Assembly: GCA_030673965.1 (NCBI GenBank)
Contig: JAUTCN010000003.1
Location: 1-64,000 of the forward strand
Direction of reading: 5' to 3'
DNA: 64,000 nt
Source: Fusobacterium sp. JB019
GTDB lineage: Bacteria; Fusobacteriota; Fusobacteriia; Fusobacteriales; Fusobacteriaceae
Every line of letters begins with the position of its first letter. Position 1 is the stretch's first letter. The notes under the pieces are model-generated. The model had not been told where the DNA came from, did no database searches, and worked only from the letters and a program-made list of their open reading frames with translations. This document shows positions 52,141 through 60,872 of the stretch, one piece after another. A program made the translations under genes and the position numbers.

Positions 52141-52941
52141 TTATAAAAATATTTTTTTCAAATATCTAGCTTCACTATCCTCATCAGAAGTTCCAATTAC
52201 TTCATTATTCGGCAAAGCTTCTTTAAGTTTTTTGCTAGCATTACCCATAATTAAACCTTTTCCAACAAGTTCTAACATCTCTTTATCATTAAGCCCATCC
52301 CCAAAAGCAATCGTCTCTTCTAAAGAAATTCCTTCTCTTCTCAAAATTTCAGAAATAGCTTTTCCTTTTGATACTCCTTTTCCCATAATTTCAAGGCAAA
52401 TATCTAAAGAAGCTGTAATATTAATGTTTTTAGATATATTCTTATCTTTTTTTAATTTTTCTTCCAACTTATCTAAAACTCTACTATCCCTACATATATA
52501 TGCAAACTTTGATATATTATCTGTGCTTATTTTTTTTAATTCTACTATATTTGGAGTAAATCCTGATTCTTTATGATACTTATTTACTTCTGGAACATCC
52601 ATATTTACATACCATTTATCAAAAGTATATACATTTTGCATTATCTCATCTTCTAAATCTAAATTTAAAAAATACTCTGCATAATCTTTAGGTATTGTAT
52701 CATTTATGATGGGCTTATTCTTATAATCATGAACAACTGATCCATTAGCTGATACTAAAAAAGAATCTGCTCCTAATTGTTTTTTAAAACACATTGCATC
52801 TTTATGATGTCTACCTGTAGCAATTATAAATTTAATTCCTTTTTTTATAATTCTACCAATTATTTCTTTACTATAATCTGAAATCTCATGCTTTGAATTT
52901 AGTAAAGTTCCATCTAAATCAGAAATTACTGCCTTATACAT
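52141..52941 (-). CDS. Cof-type HAD-IIB phosphatase
   Basis: A 266-residue sugar-phosphate or cofactor phosphatase of the HAD superfamily. Motif I SDLDGTLLNSKH (7-18, nucleophile D8), motif II IIATGRHH (~39-46), motif III lysine in GVSKGKAI, and motif IV AFGDGLNDKEML (~209-220). The C2B cap lies between. Substrate unknown; flavin, PLP and hexose phosphates are usual for the family. It follows a 35-residue membrane peptide gene by 13 bp. Confidence 0.92.
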   Translation of the reverse strand: MYKAVISDLDGTLLNSKHEISDYSKEIIGRIIKKGIKFIIATGRHHKDAMCFKKQLGADSFLVSANGSVVHDYKNKPIINDTIPKDYAEYFLNLDLEDEIMQNVYTFDKWYVNMDVPEVNKYHKESGFTPNIVELKKISTDNISKFAYICRDSRVLDKLEEKLKKDKNISKNINITASLDICLEIMGKGVSKGKAISEILRREGISLEETIAFGDGLNDKEMLELVGKGLIMGNASKKLKEALPNNEVIGTSDEDSEARYLKKIFL

Positions 52942-52954
52942 AACTATCCCCTCA

Positions 52955-53062
52955 CTATTTTCTGTTCTTTTTATTCTTTCTTATTTTATAAATAAACCAA
53001 ATTATTATCCCTATACTTATTGGCGCCATAACCAAATTAGCAATTATTGCATACTTTATCAT
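52955..53062 (-). CDS. Predicted 35-residue membrane peptide
   Basis: A short frame of 35 codons starting MIKYAIIANLVMAP: one hydrophobic helix (~4-26) and a very basic end (KIRKNKKNRK), giving a positive-inside orientation with the C-terminus in the cytoplasm. A GGGGTGG ribosome site stands before the ATG, an extended -10 (TGATATACT, 53100-53108) lies 40 bp upstream, and the stop is 13 bp before the Cof gene's ATG, with that gene's GAGGGG in between. No family is recognised; the hydrophobic-then-basic pattern argues against chance. Confidence 0.6.
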   Translation of the reverse strand: MIKYAIIANLVMAPISIGIIIWFIYKIRKNKKNRK

Positions 53063-53099
53063 TAATAACCACCCCTTTATAATTTTTTACTCCCTCTTA

Positions 53100-53108
53100 A
53101 GTATATCA
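53100..53108 (-). promoter_or_regulatory. Extended -10 promoter for the small peptide and Cof genes
   Basis: Minus strand TGATATACT, divergent from the tRNA promoter at 53145. Confidence 0.45.
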
Positions 53109-53144
53109 TACATTTACAAAAATATAAAATCTGAAAATTTTATA

Positions 53145-53173
53145 TTGACATATTTTTTTATTTTTGTTATACT
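53145..53173 (+). promoter_or_regulatory. tRNA-Gln promoter
   Basis: -35 TTGACA (53145-53150), 17-bp spacer, -10 TATACT (53168-53173); the tRNA starts 22 bp further on. Confidence 0.82.
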
Positions 53174-53194
53174 TTATGGGTAACAAATTAATGT

Positions 53195-53269
53195 TGGGAT
53201 GTCGCCAAGCGGTAAGGCAACGGACTTTGACTCCGTTATGCGTTGGTTCGAATCCAGCCATCCCAGCCA
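53195..53269 (+). tRNA. tRNA-Gln (TTG anticodon)
   Basis: 75 nt with CCA encoded (53267-53269). Acceptor stem TGGGATG / CATCCCA and discriminator G. D arm CGCC-AAGCGGTAA-GGC, anticodon arm ACGGA-CTTTGAC-TCCGT with anticodon TTG (reads CAA/CAG), T arm with GGTTCGAATCC. Complete and single; own promoter and terminator. Confidence 0.97.
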
Positions 53270-53282
53270 TTTATAGAAATTT

Positions 53283-53306
53283 AAAACCACTAGAATTAGT
53301 GGTTTT
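53283..53306 (+). terminator. Terminator of tRNA-Gln
   Basis: AAAACCACTA / TAGTGGTTTT with a 4-nt loop, continuing into a T-run on the plus strand. Confidence 0.88.
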
Positions 53307-53325
53307 TTTTTACTTAAATATAAAA

Positions 53326-53357
53326 AAGAGGAAAAATTATTATTAATTTTTCCTCTT
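53326..53357 (-). terminator. Terminator of the cofE-like gene (end of the tex-to-cofE gene run)
   Basis: AAGAGGAAAAATT / AATTTTTCCTCTT, a 13-bp stem with a 6-nt loop and a T6 run on the minus strand. Confidence 0.85.
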
Positions 53358-53369
53358 GAAAATTTATCA

Positions 53370-54563
53370 TTAATCATCAATATAATTATCAAAGTATCCT
53401 TGAATTAAAACAATAGGAGTTCCTTTATCTCCACTTCCTGTGGTTAAATCACATAAAGATCCAATTAAATCAGTTAATCTTCTAGGTGTTGTTCCTTGAG
53501 TTATCATCTTACCTTTTAAATCTTTTTCTTTAGACTTTATGGCTTCCTTGATTGCCTTTTGCAAATCTTCACCTTTTAAATTAGATAAATCATTATCTGC
53601 TAAATATTTTAATTTTATTTCATTAGGTTTTCCTTCTAATCCATCTGTATAACCTGGAGATACTACTGGATCAGCAAGTTCCCATATTTTACCTATAGGA
53701 TCTTTAAAAGCTCCATCTCCAAATATCATAACCTCTATATGCTTTCCTGTTTTTTCTAATAAATCTTTTTGAATTTTATTTACTATTGTTCTGCAATCAC
53801 GAGGAAATAATTTAACAGTGTAATCAGTAGCCTTGTTTGTTCCTAACAAACCATAATTTTCATTATATCCAGAACCATTTATAGATTTTTTAAGAATATC
53901 ATCTAATCCATAAACTATCTTAGCTCCTGCTTTTCTTAATAATTTTTTAGTCCTTAACCTAGTATGTATATCACAATTTAAAACATAATCAGTGTATTTT
54001 AAAATAGAAATGGGATTGTTAGCAAATATTACTTCAACTTCTGTCCCTTCTTCTTTAATAATTGAAGAATAGTAATCAATATAATTTACTCCTGTAAATA
54101 TATGAAAAGGTTTCCCAAATTTATTGGTAAATTCTTTTTCTGTAAGGACATCACTCCAAGGATTAACTCCCTTCTCATCTAATAGGTCATAATCAACAAA
54201 ATGATTCCCTACTTCATCTGAAGGATAACTAAACATTAATACGATTTTTTTAGCTTTTCTCGCTATTCCTTTTAAGCAAACAGAAAATCTATTTCTACTA
54301 AGGATTGGAAATATAACACCAATAGTTTTATCTCCATATTTTGCTTCAACATCTTGGGCTATATTATCTATAGATGCATAATTTCCTTGAGCTCTTGCAA
54401 CAATAGATTCAGTTATAGCAACTATATCCCTATCTTTTAATTGAATATTATCATTTTTTACAGCTTTCATTACAGAATTTACTACAAATTTTGAAATATC
54501 ATCCCCTTGGTGAATAATAGGGGCTCTCAACCCTCTTGAAATAGTTCCTACTAATCTTCCCAT
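53370..54563 (-). CDS. CofE-like (coenzyme F420-0:L-glutamate ligase family) protein
   Basis: A 397-residue protein of the CofE/F420-ligase family. The N-terminal GLRAPIIHQGDDI, DIVAITESIVARAQG (~45-59), RNRFSVCLKGIARKAKKIVLMFSYPSDEVGNH (in parts ~89-120) and the FGDGAFKDPIGKIWELADP block (~275-293) are all conserved. The family attaches glutamate to F420 in methanogens and actinobacteria. Homologues of this longer type are widespread in Firmicutes and Fusobacteria that are not known to make F420, so the true acceptor is probably another carboxylate substrate. It is 22 bp downstream of glyS, last in the run. Confidence 0.78.
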   Translation of the reverse strand: MGRLVGTISRGLRAPIIHQGDDISKFVVNSVMKAVKNDNIQLKDRDIVAITESIVARAQGNYASIDNIAQDVEAKYGDKTIGVIFPILSRNRFSVCLKGIARKAKKIVLMFSYPSDEVGNHFVDYDLLDEKGVNPWSDVLTEKEFTNKFGKPFHIFTGVNYIDYYSSIIKEEGTEVEVIFANNPISILKYTDYVLNCDIHTRLRTKKLLRKAGAKIVYGLDDILKKSINGSGYNENYGLLGTNKATDYTVKLFPRDCRTIVNKIQKDLLEKTGKHIEVMIFGDGAFKDPIGKIWELADPVVSPGYTDGLEGKPNEIKLKYLADNDLSNLKGEDLQKAIKEAIKSKEKDLKGKMITQGTTPRRLTDLIGSLCDLTTGSGDKGTPIVLIQGYFDNYIDD

Positions 54564-54585
54564 TCTACTACACTCCTTTTAAATT

Positions 54586-56655
54586 CTAAGCTTCGATTAA
54601 ATTAAGTTCAGCCATTTCTTTAAAAATCACGTCTATTTTTTTTAGTTGAGACAATCTATTCATTTTTATTTCTTCATTTTTATCATTAACCATTACACTA
54701 TCAAAATATTCATTGATAATTTCTTCTCCACTTAAAACTACTTCTAAATATCCTCTGTAATCTTTATTCGCTAATTTAGTTTCTAAAGAAATTGCCAACC
54801 CATTTACAAAGTTATATAATTCATTTTCAACTTTTTCTTTGAATAATTCTTCTTTAACTTCTTTATCTTTATGAGATTTAACAATATTTCCTACTCTTTT
54901 TATTATAGAAATTATATTTTTAAATTTAGAATCTTTCATTTCTTCAGTTATAACTTTGATTCTTTCTTCTGTATCAACTACATTATTCCAAGAGTTTTTA
55001 ACAACTGCTAATATAACATCTCTTCTATAGCCTAAGTCAGTGAAAACATTTATAACTCTTTGTTTTAAGAAATCTAAAACTTCTTTTTCCAATTCTTTTT
55101 GATCTTTCTTTAAAACTCCAGCTTCATCTAAAACTTCAATAGATTTTTCTACTAATTCTTTTAAAGATATATCTAATTTAGAGTTTAAAATAACATTAAC
55201 TATTGCTAAAGCTGCTCTTCTTAAAGCAAATGGATCTTTCGAACCTGTTACTGCAACTCCTACCCCTAAGCATCCTACTAAAGTATCTAATCTATCACAC
55301 ATTCCTGCAATAATTCCTTCTTTGGTTGTAGGAAGATTATCTCCTTTAAATCTAGGGAAATAATGCTCTTCAATACCCTTTGCAACTGTTTCTTTTTCTC
55401 CATTTTTAAGAGCATAATCAGCTCCCATAAATCCTTGAAGTTCTGTAAATTCTTTTTCATTTATCATATTAGAAACAAGATCTGCTTTGCATAAAGCAAT
55501 TGTTCTTTTTATATTTTCTTTATCTGCTTCATATCCTAATTTTTCAATTAATAAATCAGCTATTTTAGAAACTCTTTCCATTTTAGAATAAATAGTTCCT
55601 AAATCTTTTTGATAAACAACTGTTTTTAGTTTTTCAATATTGTTTTCAAATGGTTTTTTTAAATCTTCTTGATAGAAAAATCTTGCATCAGCAAGTCTTG
55701 CTGATAAAACTTTTTCATTTCCTAGTTTTACTTTTTCTGAATTTTCAATACCATTTCTTACTACTACAAATTTAGGTAATAATTTTCCATTTTTATCTAA
55801 AATCGGGAAATATCTTTGATGAACTTCCATTGAAATAATTAAAACTTCTTGAGGAACTTCTAAAAATTCCTTATTAAATGTTCCAATTATAGGATAAGGA
55901 TATTCTACTAAATTAGCTACTTCATTTAATAAATTTTGATGAATTAAAACTTGTTCATCCTCACCTGTACAATTTTCTTCTATCATATCTTTAATCATTG
56001 ATTTTCTTTCATCAATATCAATAATTACATTATTTTCTCTAATTTTAGTGAAATATTCTTCAACACTTGAAACTGTAAATCTATCTCCAAAAAATCTGTG
56101 ACCTCTTGATTCTAAAGAACTTTTTATTCCTTCTATTTCAAATTCAACTAATTCCTCATCACAAATAGCTAAAAACCATTGGATTGGTCTTGCAAATCTG
56201 AAACTCTTATCTGACCATTTCATTGATTTTGGAAATTCTAATTCACATATTAAATCTTTTAATAAATTTGGTAATATTTTTTTTGTTTCAATACCTTTAG
56301 AGAATTTTCTTACTGCAATATATTCTCCTTTTTTAGTTTCTACTATTTCTAAATCTTTTGGATCTATCCCTTGAGATTTTGCAAATCCCATTCCTGCTCT
56401 TGAAATTTCTCCAGCTTCATCATAAGCAACTCTTTTAGCTGGTCCCATATTTAGAACATCTAAGTCTTCTTGCTTTTCTGCCAATTCTTCAACTTCCACA
56501 ACCAATCTTCTAGGTGTTCCATAAGTATTTATTTTCTTATATTCTATTCTTTCCGCTTTTAATTTTTTTTCTAAATTTGATTTTAAACTATTTAATGCAT
56601 TTATTAGAAATCTTGCTGGATTTTCTTCCATTCCTATTTCAAAAAGTAGTCTCAT
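54586..56655 (-). CDS. glyS: Glycyl-tRNA synthetase beta subunit
   Basis: A 689-residue beta chain of the bacterial alpha2beta2 GlyRS, responsible for tRNA binding. It starts with the typical LLFEIGMEENPARFL (3-17), carries the HD-like central region, and ends in the DALR-type anticodon-binding domain with VMVNDKNEEIKMNRLSQL. It follows glyQ by 24 bp. Confidence 0.96.
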   Translation of the reverse strand: MRLLFEIGMEENPARFLINALNSLKSNLEKKLKAERIEYKKINTYGTPRRLVVEVEELAEKQEDLDVLNMGPAKRVAYDEAGEISRAGMGFAKSQGIDPKDLEIVETKKGEYIAVRKFSKGIETKKILPNLLKDLICELEFPKSMKWSDKSFRFARPIQWFLAICDEELVEFEIEGIKSSLESRGHRFFGDRFTVSSVEEYFTKIRENNVIIDIDERKSMIKDMIEENCTGEDEQVLIHQNLLNEVANLVEYPYPIIGTFNKEFLEVPQEVLIISMEVHQRYFPILDKNGKLLPKFVVVRNGIENSEKVKLGNEKVLSARLADARFFYQEDLKKPFENNIEKLKTVVYQKDLGTIYSKMERVSKIADLLIEKLGYEADKENIKRTIALCKADLVSNMINEKEFTELQGFMGADYALKNGEKETVAKGIEEHYFPRFKGDNLPTTKEGIIAGMCDRLDTLVGCLGVGVAVTGSKDPFALRRAALAIVNVILNSKLDISLKELVEKSIEVLDEAGVLKKDQKELEKEVLDFLKQRVINVFTDLGYRRDVILAVVKNSWNNVVDTEERIKVITEEMKDSKFKNIISIIKRVGNIVKSHKDKEVKEELFKEKVENELYNFVNGLAISLETKLANKDYRGYLEVVLSGEEIINEYFDSVMVNDKNEEIKMNRLSQLKKIDVIFKEMAELNLIEA

Positions 56656-56679
56656 TTTAATTCCTCCAATACAATTAAT

Positions 56680-57555
56680 TTATTTATTTTTCTTCAACAA
56701 AGGGTAACCTAATTTTTTTCTGTTTTCCACATAAATTTCTGCACATTTTTTAGCTAAATCTCTAACTCTTAAAATATACGCCATTCTTTCTGTTGTTGAA
56801 ATAGCCCCTCTTGAATCTAAAACATTAAATGTATGAGAACATTTTAATACAAAATCATACGCTGGTAAAACTAGCCCTTCTTCTAATATTTTCTTTGCTT
56901 CAGCTTCATAATCATCGAACCATTTAAAGTAAGAATCTAAATTTGCTAATTCAAAAGAATATTTTGAATTTTCAAATTCATACTGATATCTCATATCCCC
57001 ATATTTTACATCTTCTGTCCAATCTAAATCATAAACATTTGATTTATCTTGAATATATAAAGCTATTCTTTCTAGTCCATAAGTAATTTCTACAGGAACT
57101 ATATCAAGTTCTAATCCTCCAACTTGTTGGAAATAAGTAAATTGAGTAATTTCCATTCCATCTAGCCATACTTCCCAACCAAGTCCCCAAGCTCCTAAAG
57201 TTGGTGATTCCCAGTCATCTTCTACAAATCTTATATCATGTTCTTCAGGAATTATTCCTAAAAGTCTTAAACTTTCTAAATAAAGCTCTTGAATATTTTC
57301 TGGAGATGGTTTCATTATAACTTGAAACTGATGATGTTGATAAACTCTATTTGGATTTTCTCCATATCTTCCATCTTTAGGTCTTCTTGATGGTTCTACA
57401 TAAGCAGTCTTCCAAGGTTCTGGTCCTAAAGACATTAAGAATGTATTTGGATTAAATGTTCCAGCTCCTGTTTCTATATCATAAGGATTTCCTAAAACAC
57501 AACCCTTAGATCCCCAATAATCTTGAAGAGTTCTTATTATCTCTTGAAATGTCAT
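56680..57555 (-). CDS. glyQ: Glycyl-tRNA synthetase alpha subunit
   Basis: A 291-residue class II catalytic subunit. Motifs: [26 protein letters not shown] (in parts ~11-36), [20 protein letters not shown] (motif 2 region, ~51-70), [24 protein letters not shown] (in parts ~123-146) and [10 protein letters not shown] (motif 3). Normal length. A 59-bp gap separates it from lspA; no T-box leader is visible in it. Confidence 0.97.
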   Translation of the reverse strand: MTFQEIIRTLQDYWGSKGCVLGNPYDIETGAGTFNPNTFLMSLGPEPWKTAYVEPSRRPKDGRYGENPNRVYQHHQFQVIMKPSPENIQELYLESLRLLGIIPEEHDIRFVEDDWESPTLGAWGLGWEVWLDGMEITQFTYFQQVGGLELDIVPVEITYGLERIALYIQDKSNVYDLDWTEDVKYGDMRYQYEFENSKYSFELANLDSYFKWFDDYEAEAKKILEEGLVLPAYDFVLKCSHTFNVLDSRGAISTTERMAYILRVRDLAKKCAEIYVENRKKLGYPLLKKNK

Positions 57556-57614
57556 TTTCTTGCCTCCATTTTATATTTTTATATTTTAATTATCTTAATT
57601 TTTTAAAAATATAT

Positions 57615-58076
57615 CTATTTACTTGATTTGTGTTCTTTTTTTAAAAACATATCTAAAATTATTAAAGCGACTCCTAAATTAATATAAACATCTGCCATAT
57701 TAAAAACAAAGCTCCAAATCCCACGAAAATCAATCATATCAACTACATATCCTCTGAAAATTCGATCTATCATATTTCCAATAGCCCCACTAATAATTAA
57801 TAAATAAGATATATTCTCAATTGTTTTATTTGTTTTAAAATTCCTAAAAAAGTACCACAAAAGTAATATGATCGCTACAACAGTAGCTATACTGATTATA
57901 TCTATCTTCCCTTGAAACACACCAAAAGCTATCCCTCTATTTTGGACATATGTTATATGGAAAAAATTCGATATTACTTCTATTGTGTCACCTAGGAACA
58001 TACTATTATCAACTAGGAATTTAGTTAGTTGGTCTATTAAGACCAACATAACTATTCCAATCATATATATAAACAT
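57615..58076 (-). CDS. lspA: Lipoprotein signal peptidase (signal peptidase II)
   Basis: A 153-residue inner-membrane aspartyl protease with four transmembrane helices that cleaves prolipoprotein signal peptides after diacylglyceryl transfer. Conserved: DQLTKF (~15-20), the NRGIAFG loop (~46-52), GAIGNMIDRIFRGYVVDMID (first catalytic Asp, in parts ~97-116) and FNMADVYI (second catalytic Asp, ~124-131). It starts 3 bp after ileS, a linkage also common in Proteobacteria (ileS-lspA). Confidence 0.97.
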   Translation of the reverse strand: MFIYMIGIVMLVLIDQLTKFLVDNSMFLGDTIEVISNFFHITYVQNRGIAFGVFQGKIDIISIATVVAIILLLWYFFRNFKTNKTIENISYLLIISGAIGNMIDRIFRGYVVDMIDFRGIWSFVFNMADVYINLGVALIILDMFLKKEHKSSK

Positions 58077-58079
58077 ACT

Positions 58080-60872
58080 TTATTCTCCTAAAACTGATGC
58101 ACATCTAGGACAAAGAGTTGGATGTTCAGGATTTTTACCTATTTCTTTTGAATACTTCCAACATCTTTCACATTTTTCTCCCTCAGCATGAAGAACTTTT
58201 ACAAATAATTCAATTTCATCATCTTTAGCAAATGTTTCATCTGTTTCATCCACATAATTTAATTCAGAAACAATAAATGCCATTTCTAATAATTCTTGAT
58301 TTTCTTTTATAAATGTTTTTAAATTCTCGTCTTGAGTTGAAATTAATACTTTTGCATCTAAAGCATTTCCAATTATTCTATCTTTCCCTTGTCTTGCTTT
58401 TTCAAGATATTTATTTACTGCTTTTCTTAATTTTATTACATTTTCCCATTTACTTGCTAATTCTTCATTTAAATATTCATCTTTATTTTCAAACCATTTA
58501 GTTAAATGAACTGATTCTGAATCCTTATCATGCTCAGGTAATTTAGTCCAAATTTCTTCTGCTGTAAATGAAAGAATTGGAGAAACCATTTTAACTAAAC
58601 AAACTAAAATTTCATTCATTACTGTTTGAGCTGCTCTTCTACCAACAGAATTTGCATTTTCTGTATATAATCTATCTTTAATTATATCTAAATAGAATGC
58701 TGACATATCTATTCCTGCAAAATAATGAACTGCTTGGAATAAATTATAGAATTCATATTTTTCATAATTTTCTGTAACTTGTCTTTTTAATTCTTCTAAT
58801 TTATGTAATGCCCATTTATCTATTTCATGTAAATCATCATAAGATACTGCATCAACTTTTGGATCAAAATCAGCTGTATTTCCTAAAATATATCTAGCTG
58901 TATTTCTTACTCTTCTATAAGCTTCAGCCATTTGTTTTAAGATATTATCTGAAATTTTAACATCATCTCTATAGTCTACTGATGCACACCAAAGTCTTAA
59001 AATATCTGCTCCATATATTTTTATTACATCTTCTGGTGCTACTGTGTTTCCTACTGATTTAGACATTTTTCTTCCATCTCCATCATTAACAAATCCATGA
59101 GTCAATATTTTCTTAAATGGAGCATCAAAAGTTGATCCTGCTGATGTTAATAATGATGTTTGGAACCATCCTCTATGTTGGTCAGAACCTTCTAAATATA
59201 AGTCAGCTGGTCTATGTAATGTTTCTCCTCTTGTTTCAAGAACTGATCTATGAGAAACACCTGAATCAAACCAAACATCCATAATATTTGTTTCTTTAAC
59301 TATTTCTTTTCCTGTTAAATCATATTTAGCTAGTAATTCTTCACCTATTAATTCTTCAGCTGAATATTTAACCCAAGCTGCTGATCCTTCTTTTTTAACT
59401 ATTTCAACTACTCTAGCTAATATTTCTTGATTGAATACTACTTCTTCATCAACGTAGAATACAGGAATGTGAACTCCCCATGTTCTTTGTCTAGAAATAC
59501 ACCAGTCAGGTCTTGTTTCTAGCATTGATCCAATTCTGTTTCTTCCCCAAGCTGGTACGAAATCAACTTTATCTAATAAATCTAAAGCTCTTTGTCTTAA
59601 GTCAGAATCTCCTTCTGTTTTTACAAACCATTGAGCTGTTGCTCTAACTATTATTGGAGTTTTTGATCTCCAATCATGTGGATATGAATGGACAAATTCA
59701 TTATAAGATAACATAATTCCTTTTTCTAACAAGTCTTTTGAAATTACTTTATTTGCTTCTTCATAAAATAAACCTGCGTAAGGTCCTGCTTCTTCTGTTA
59801 AGATTCCTTTATAGTTAATTGGTGAAAGAATTGGAAGACCAAATCTAACTCCTACAACATAGTCATCTTGTCCATGACCTGGAGCTGTATGTACACAACC
59901 AGTACCCGCATCTGCAGTTACATGATCTCCTGTAATTATTGTTCCTATTCTATCTATAAATGGATGCTCATAAGTTAATTTTTCTAAATCGGCACCTTTA
60001 AACTCTTTTATTAATTCACAATTTTCAATTCCAATTTCTTTCATTGCTGTTTCTGCCAATTCTTTAGCAAACACAAAATTTCCTTTTTCTGTTTTGTAAA
60101 CTCCATAATCAAATTCAGGATTTAAACAAATTCCTACATTTGCAGGTAAAGTCCAAGGGGTAGTAGTCCAGATAACTAAATGTGTTTCTTCAGTTAATCC
60201 TAATTTATCTAAAACATCTTGACATGCTTTCATTTTCACATAAACTGATGGAGATTTAATATCTTTATATTCAATTTCAGCTTCAGCAAGTGCTGTTTCT
60301 GTAACAGGAGACCAATAAATTGGTTTAGATCCTTTGAATATATATCCATTTTTATATAATTCTCCAAATACTTCTAATTGTTTTGCTTCATATTCTGGAG
60401 CTAATGTTAAATACGGATTATCCCATTCTCCTAAAACTCCAAGTCTTATAAATCCTTCTTTTTGAATATTTACCCATTTTTTAGCATATTTAGTACATTT
60501 TTCTCTAATTTTTAATGGAGACATAGTTTTCATTTTTTCTCCAAGTTCTTCACTTACTTTTAATTCTATTGGAAGACCATGTGTATCCCATCCTGGTATA
60601 TATGGTGCATTATATCCTGTAAGTCTTTTATATTTTAATATTATATCTTTTAGAACCTTATTTAAAGCATGCCCAATATGGATATTTCCATTTGCATATG
60701 GTGGTCCATCGTGTAATATAAAAGATGGTTTATTAAAATCTAATCCCTTCTCATATATATTTTTTTTAGACCAATCTCTAACCATTAATGGTTCTTTATT
60801 TGGTAAATTTGCTTTCATCTGAAAGTTTGTTTTTGGCAGGTTTAATGTTTTACCATAATCCTTTTTTTCCAT
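58080..60872 (-). CDS. ileS: Isoleucyl-tRNA synthetase
   Basis: A 930-residue class I synthetase of the bacterial zinc-containing type. HIGH motif ([10 protein letters not shown], ~63-72), the editing domain with [12 protein letters not shown] (~235-246) and the [10 protein letters not shown] editing Asp region (~332-341), KMSKS ([10 protein letters not shown], ~605-614), and the C-terminal zinc site CERCW...CPRC (~905-925). It abuts the sensor-kinase gene (no gap) and is followed by lspA. Confidence 0.98.
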   Translation of the reverse strand: MEKKDYGKTLNLPKTNFQMKANLPNKEPLMVRDWSKKNIYEKGLDFNKPSFILHDGPPYANGNIHIGHALNKVLKDIILKYKRLTGYNAPYIPGWDTHGLPIELKVSEELGEKMKTMSPLKIREKCTKYAKKWVNIQKEGFIRLGVLGEWDNPYLTLAPEYEAKQLEVFGELYKNGYIFKGSKPIYWSPVTETALAEAEIEYKDIKSPSVYVKMKACQDVLDKLGLTEETHLVIWTTTPWTLPANVGICLNPEFDYGVYKTEKGNFVFAKELAETAMKEIGIENCELIKEFKGADLEKLTYEHPFIDRIGTIITGDHVTADAGTGCVHTAPGHGQDDYVVGVRFGLPILSPINYKGILTEEAGPYAGLFYEEANKVISKDLLEKGIMLSYNEFVHSYPHDWRSKTPIIVRATAQWFVKTEGDSDLRQRALDLLDKVDFVPAWGRNRIGSMLETRPDWCISRQRTWGVHIPVFYVDEEVVFNQEILARVVEIVKKEGSAAWVKYSAEELIGEELLAKYDLTGKEIVKETNIMDVWFDSGVSHRSVLETRGETLHRPADLYLEGSDQHRGWFQTSLLTSAGSTFDAPFKKILTHGFVNDGDGRKMSKSVGNTVAPEDVIKIYGADILRLWCASVDYRDDVKISDNILKQMAEAYRRVRNTARYILGNTADFDPKVDAVSYDDLHEIDKWALHKLEELKRQVTENYEKYEFYNLFQAVHYFAGIDMSAFYLDIIKDRLYTENANSVGRRAAQTVMNEILVCLVKMVSPILSFTAEEIWTKLPEHDKDSESVHLTKWFENKDEYLNEELASKWENVIKLRKAVNKYLEKARQGKDRIIGNALDAKVLISTQDENLKTFIKENQELLEMAFIVSELNYVDETDETFAKDDEIELFVKVLHAEGEKCERCWKYSKEIGKNPEHPTLCPRCASVLGE

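Noticed and set aside
53164-53392. Small frames on both strands around 53164-53392
   Set aside because: They run through the tRNA-Gln gene, its promoter or its terminator.
57556-57614. T-box leader before glyQS
   Set aside because: The gap is only 59 bp, with no specifier loop or terminator.
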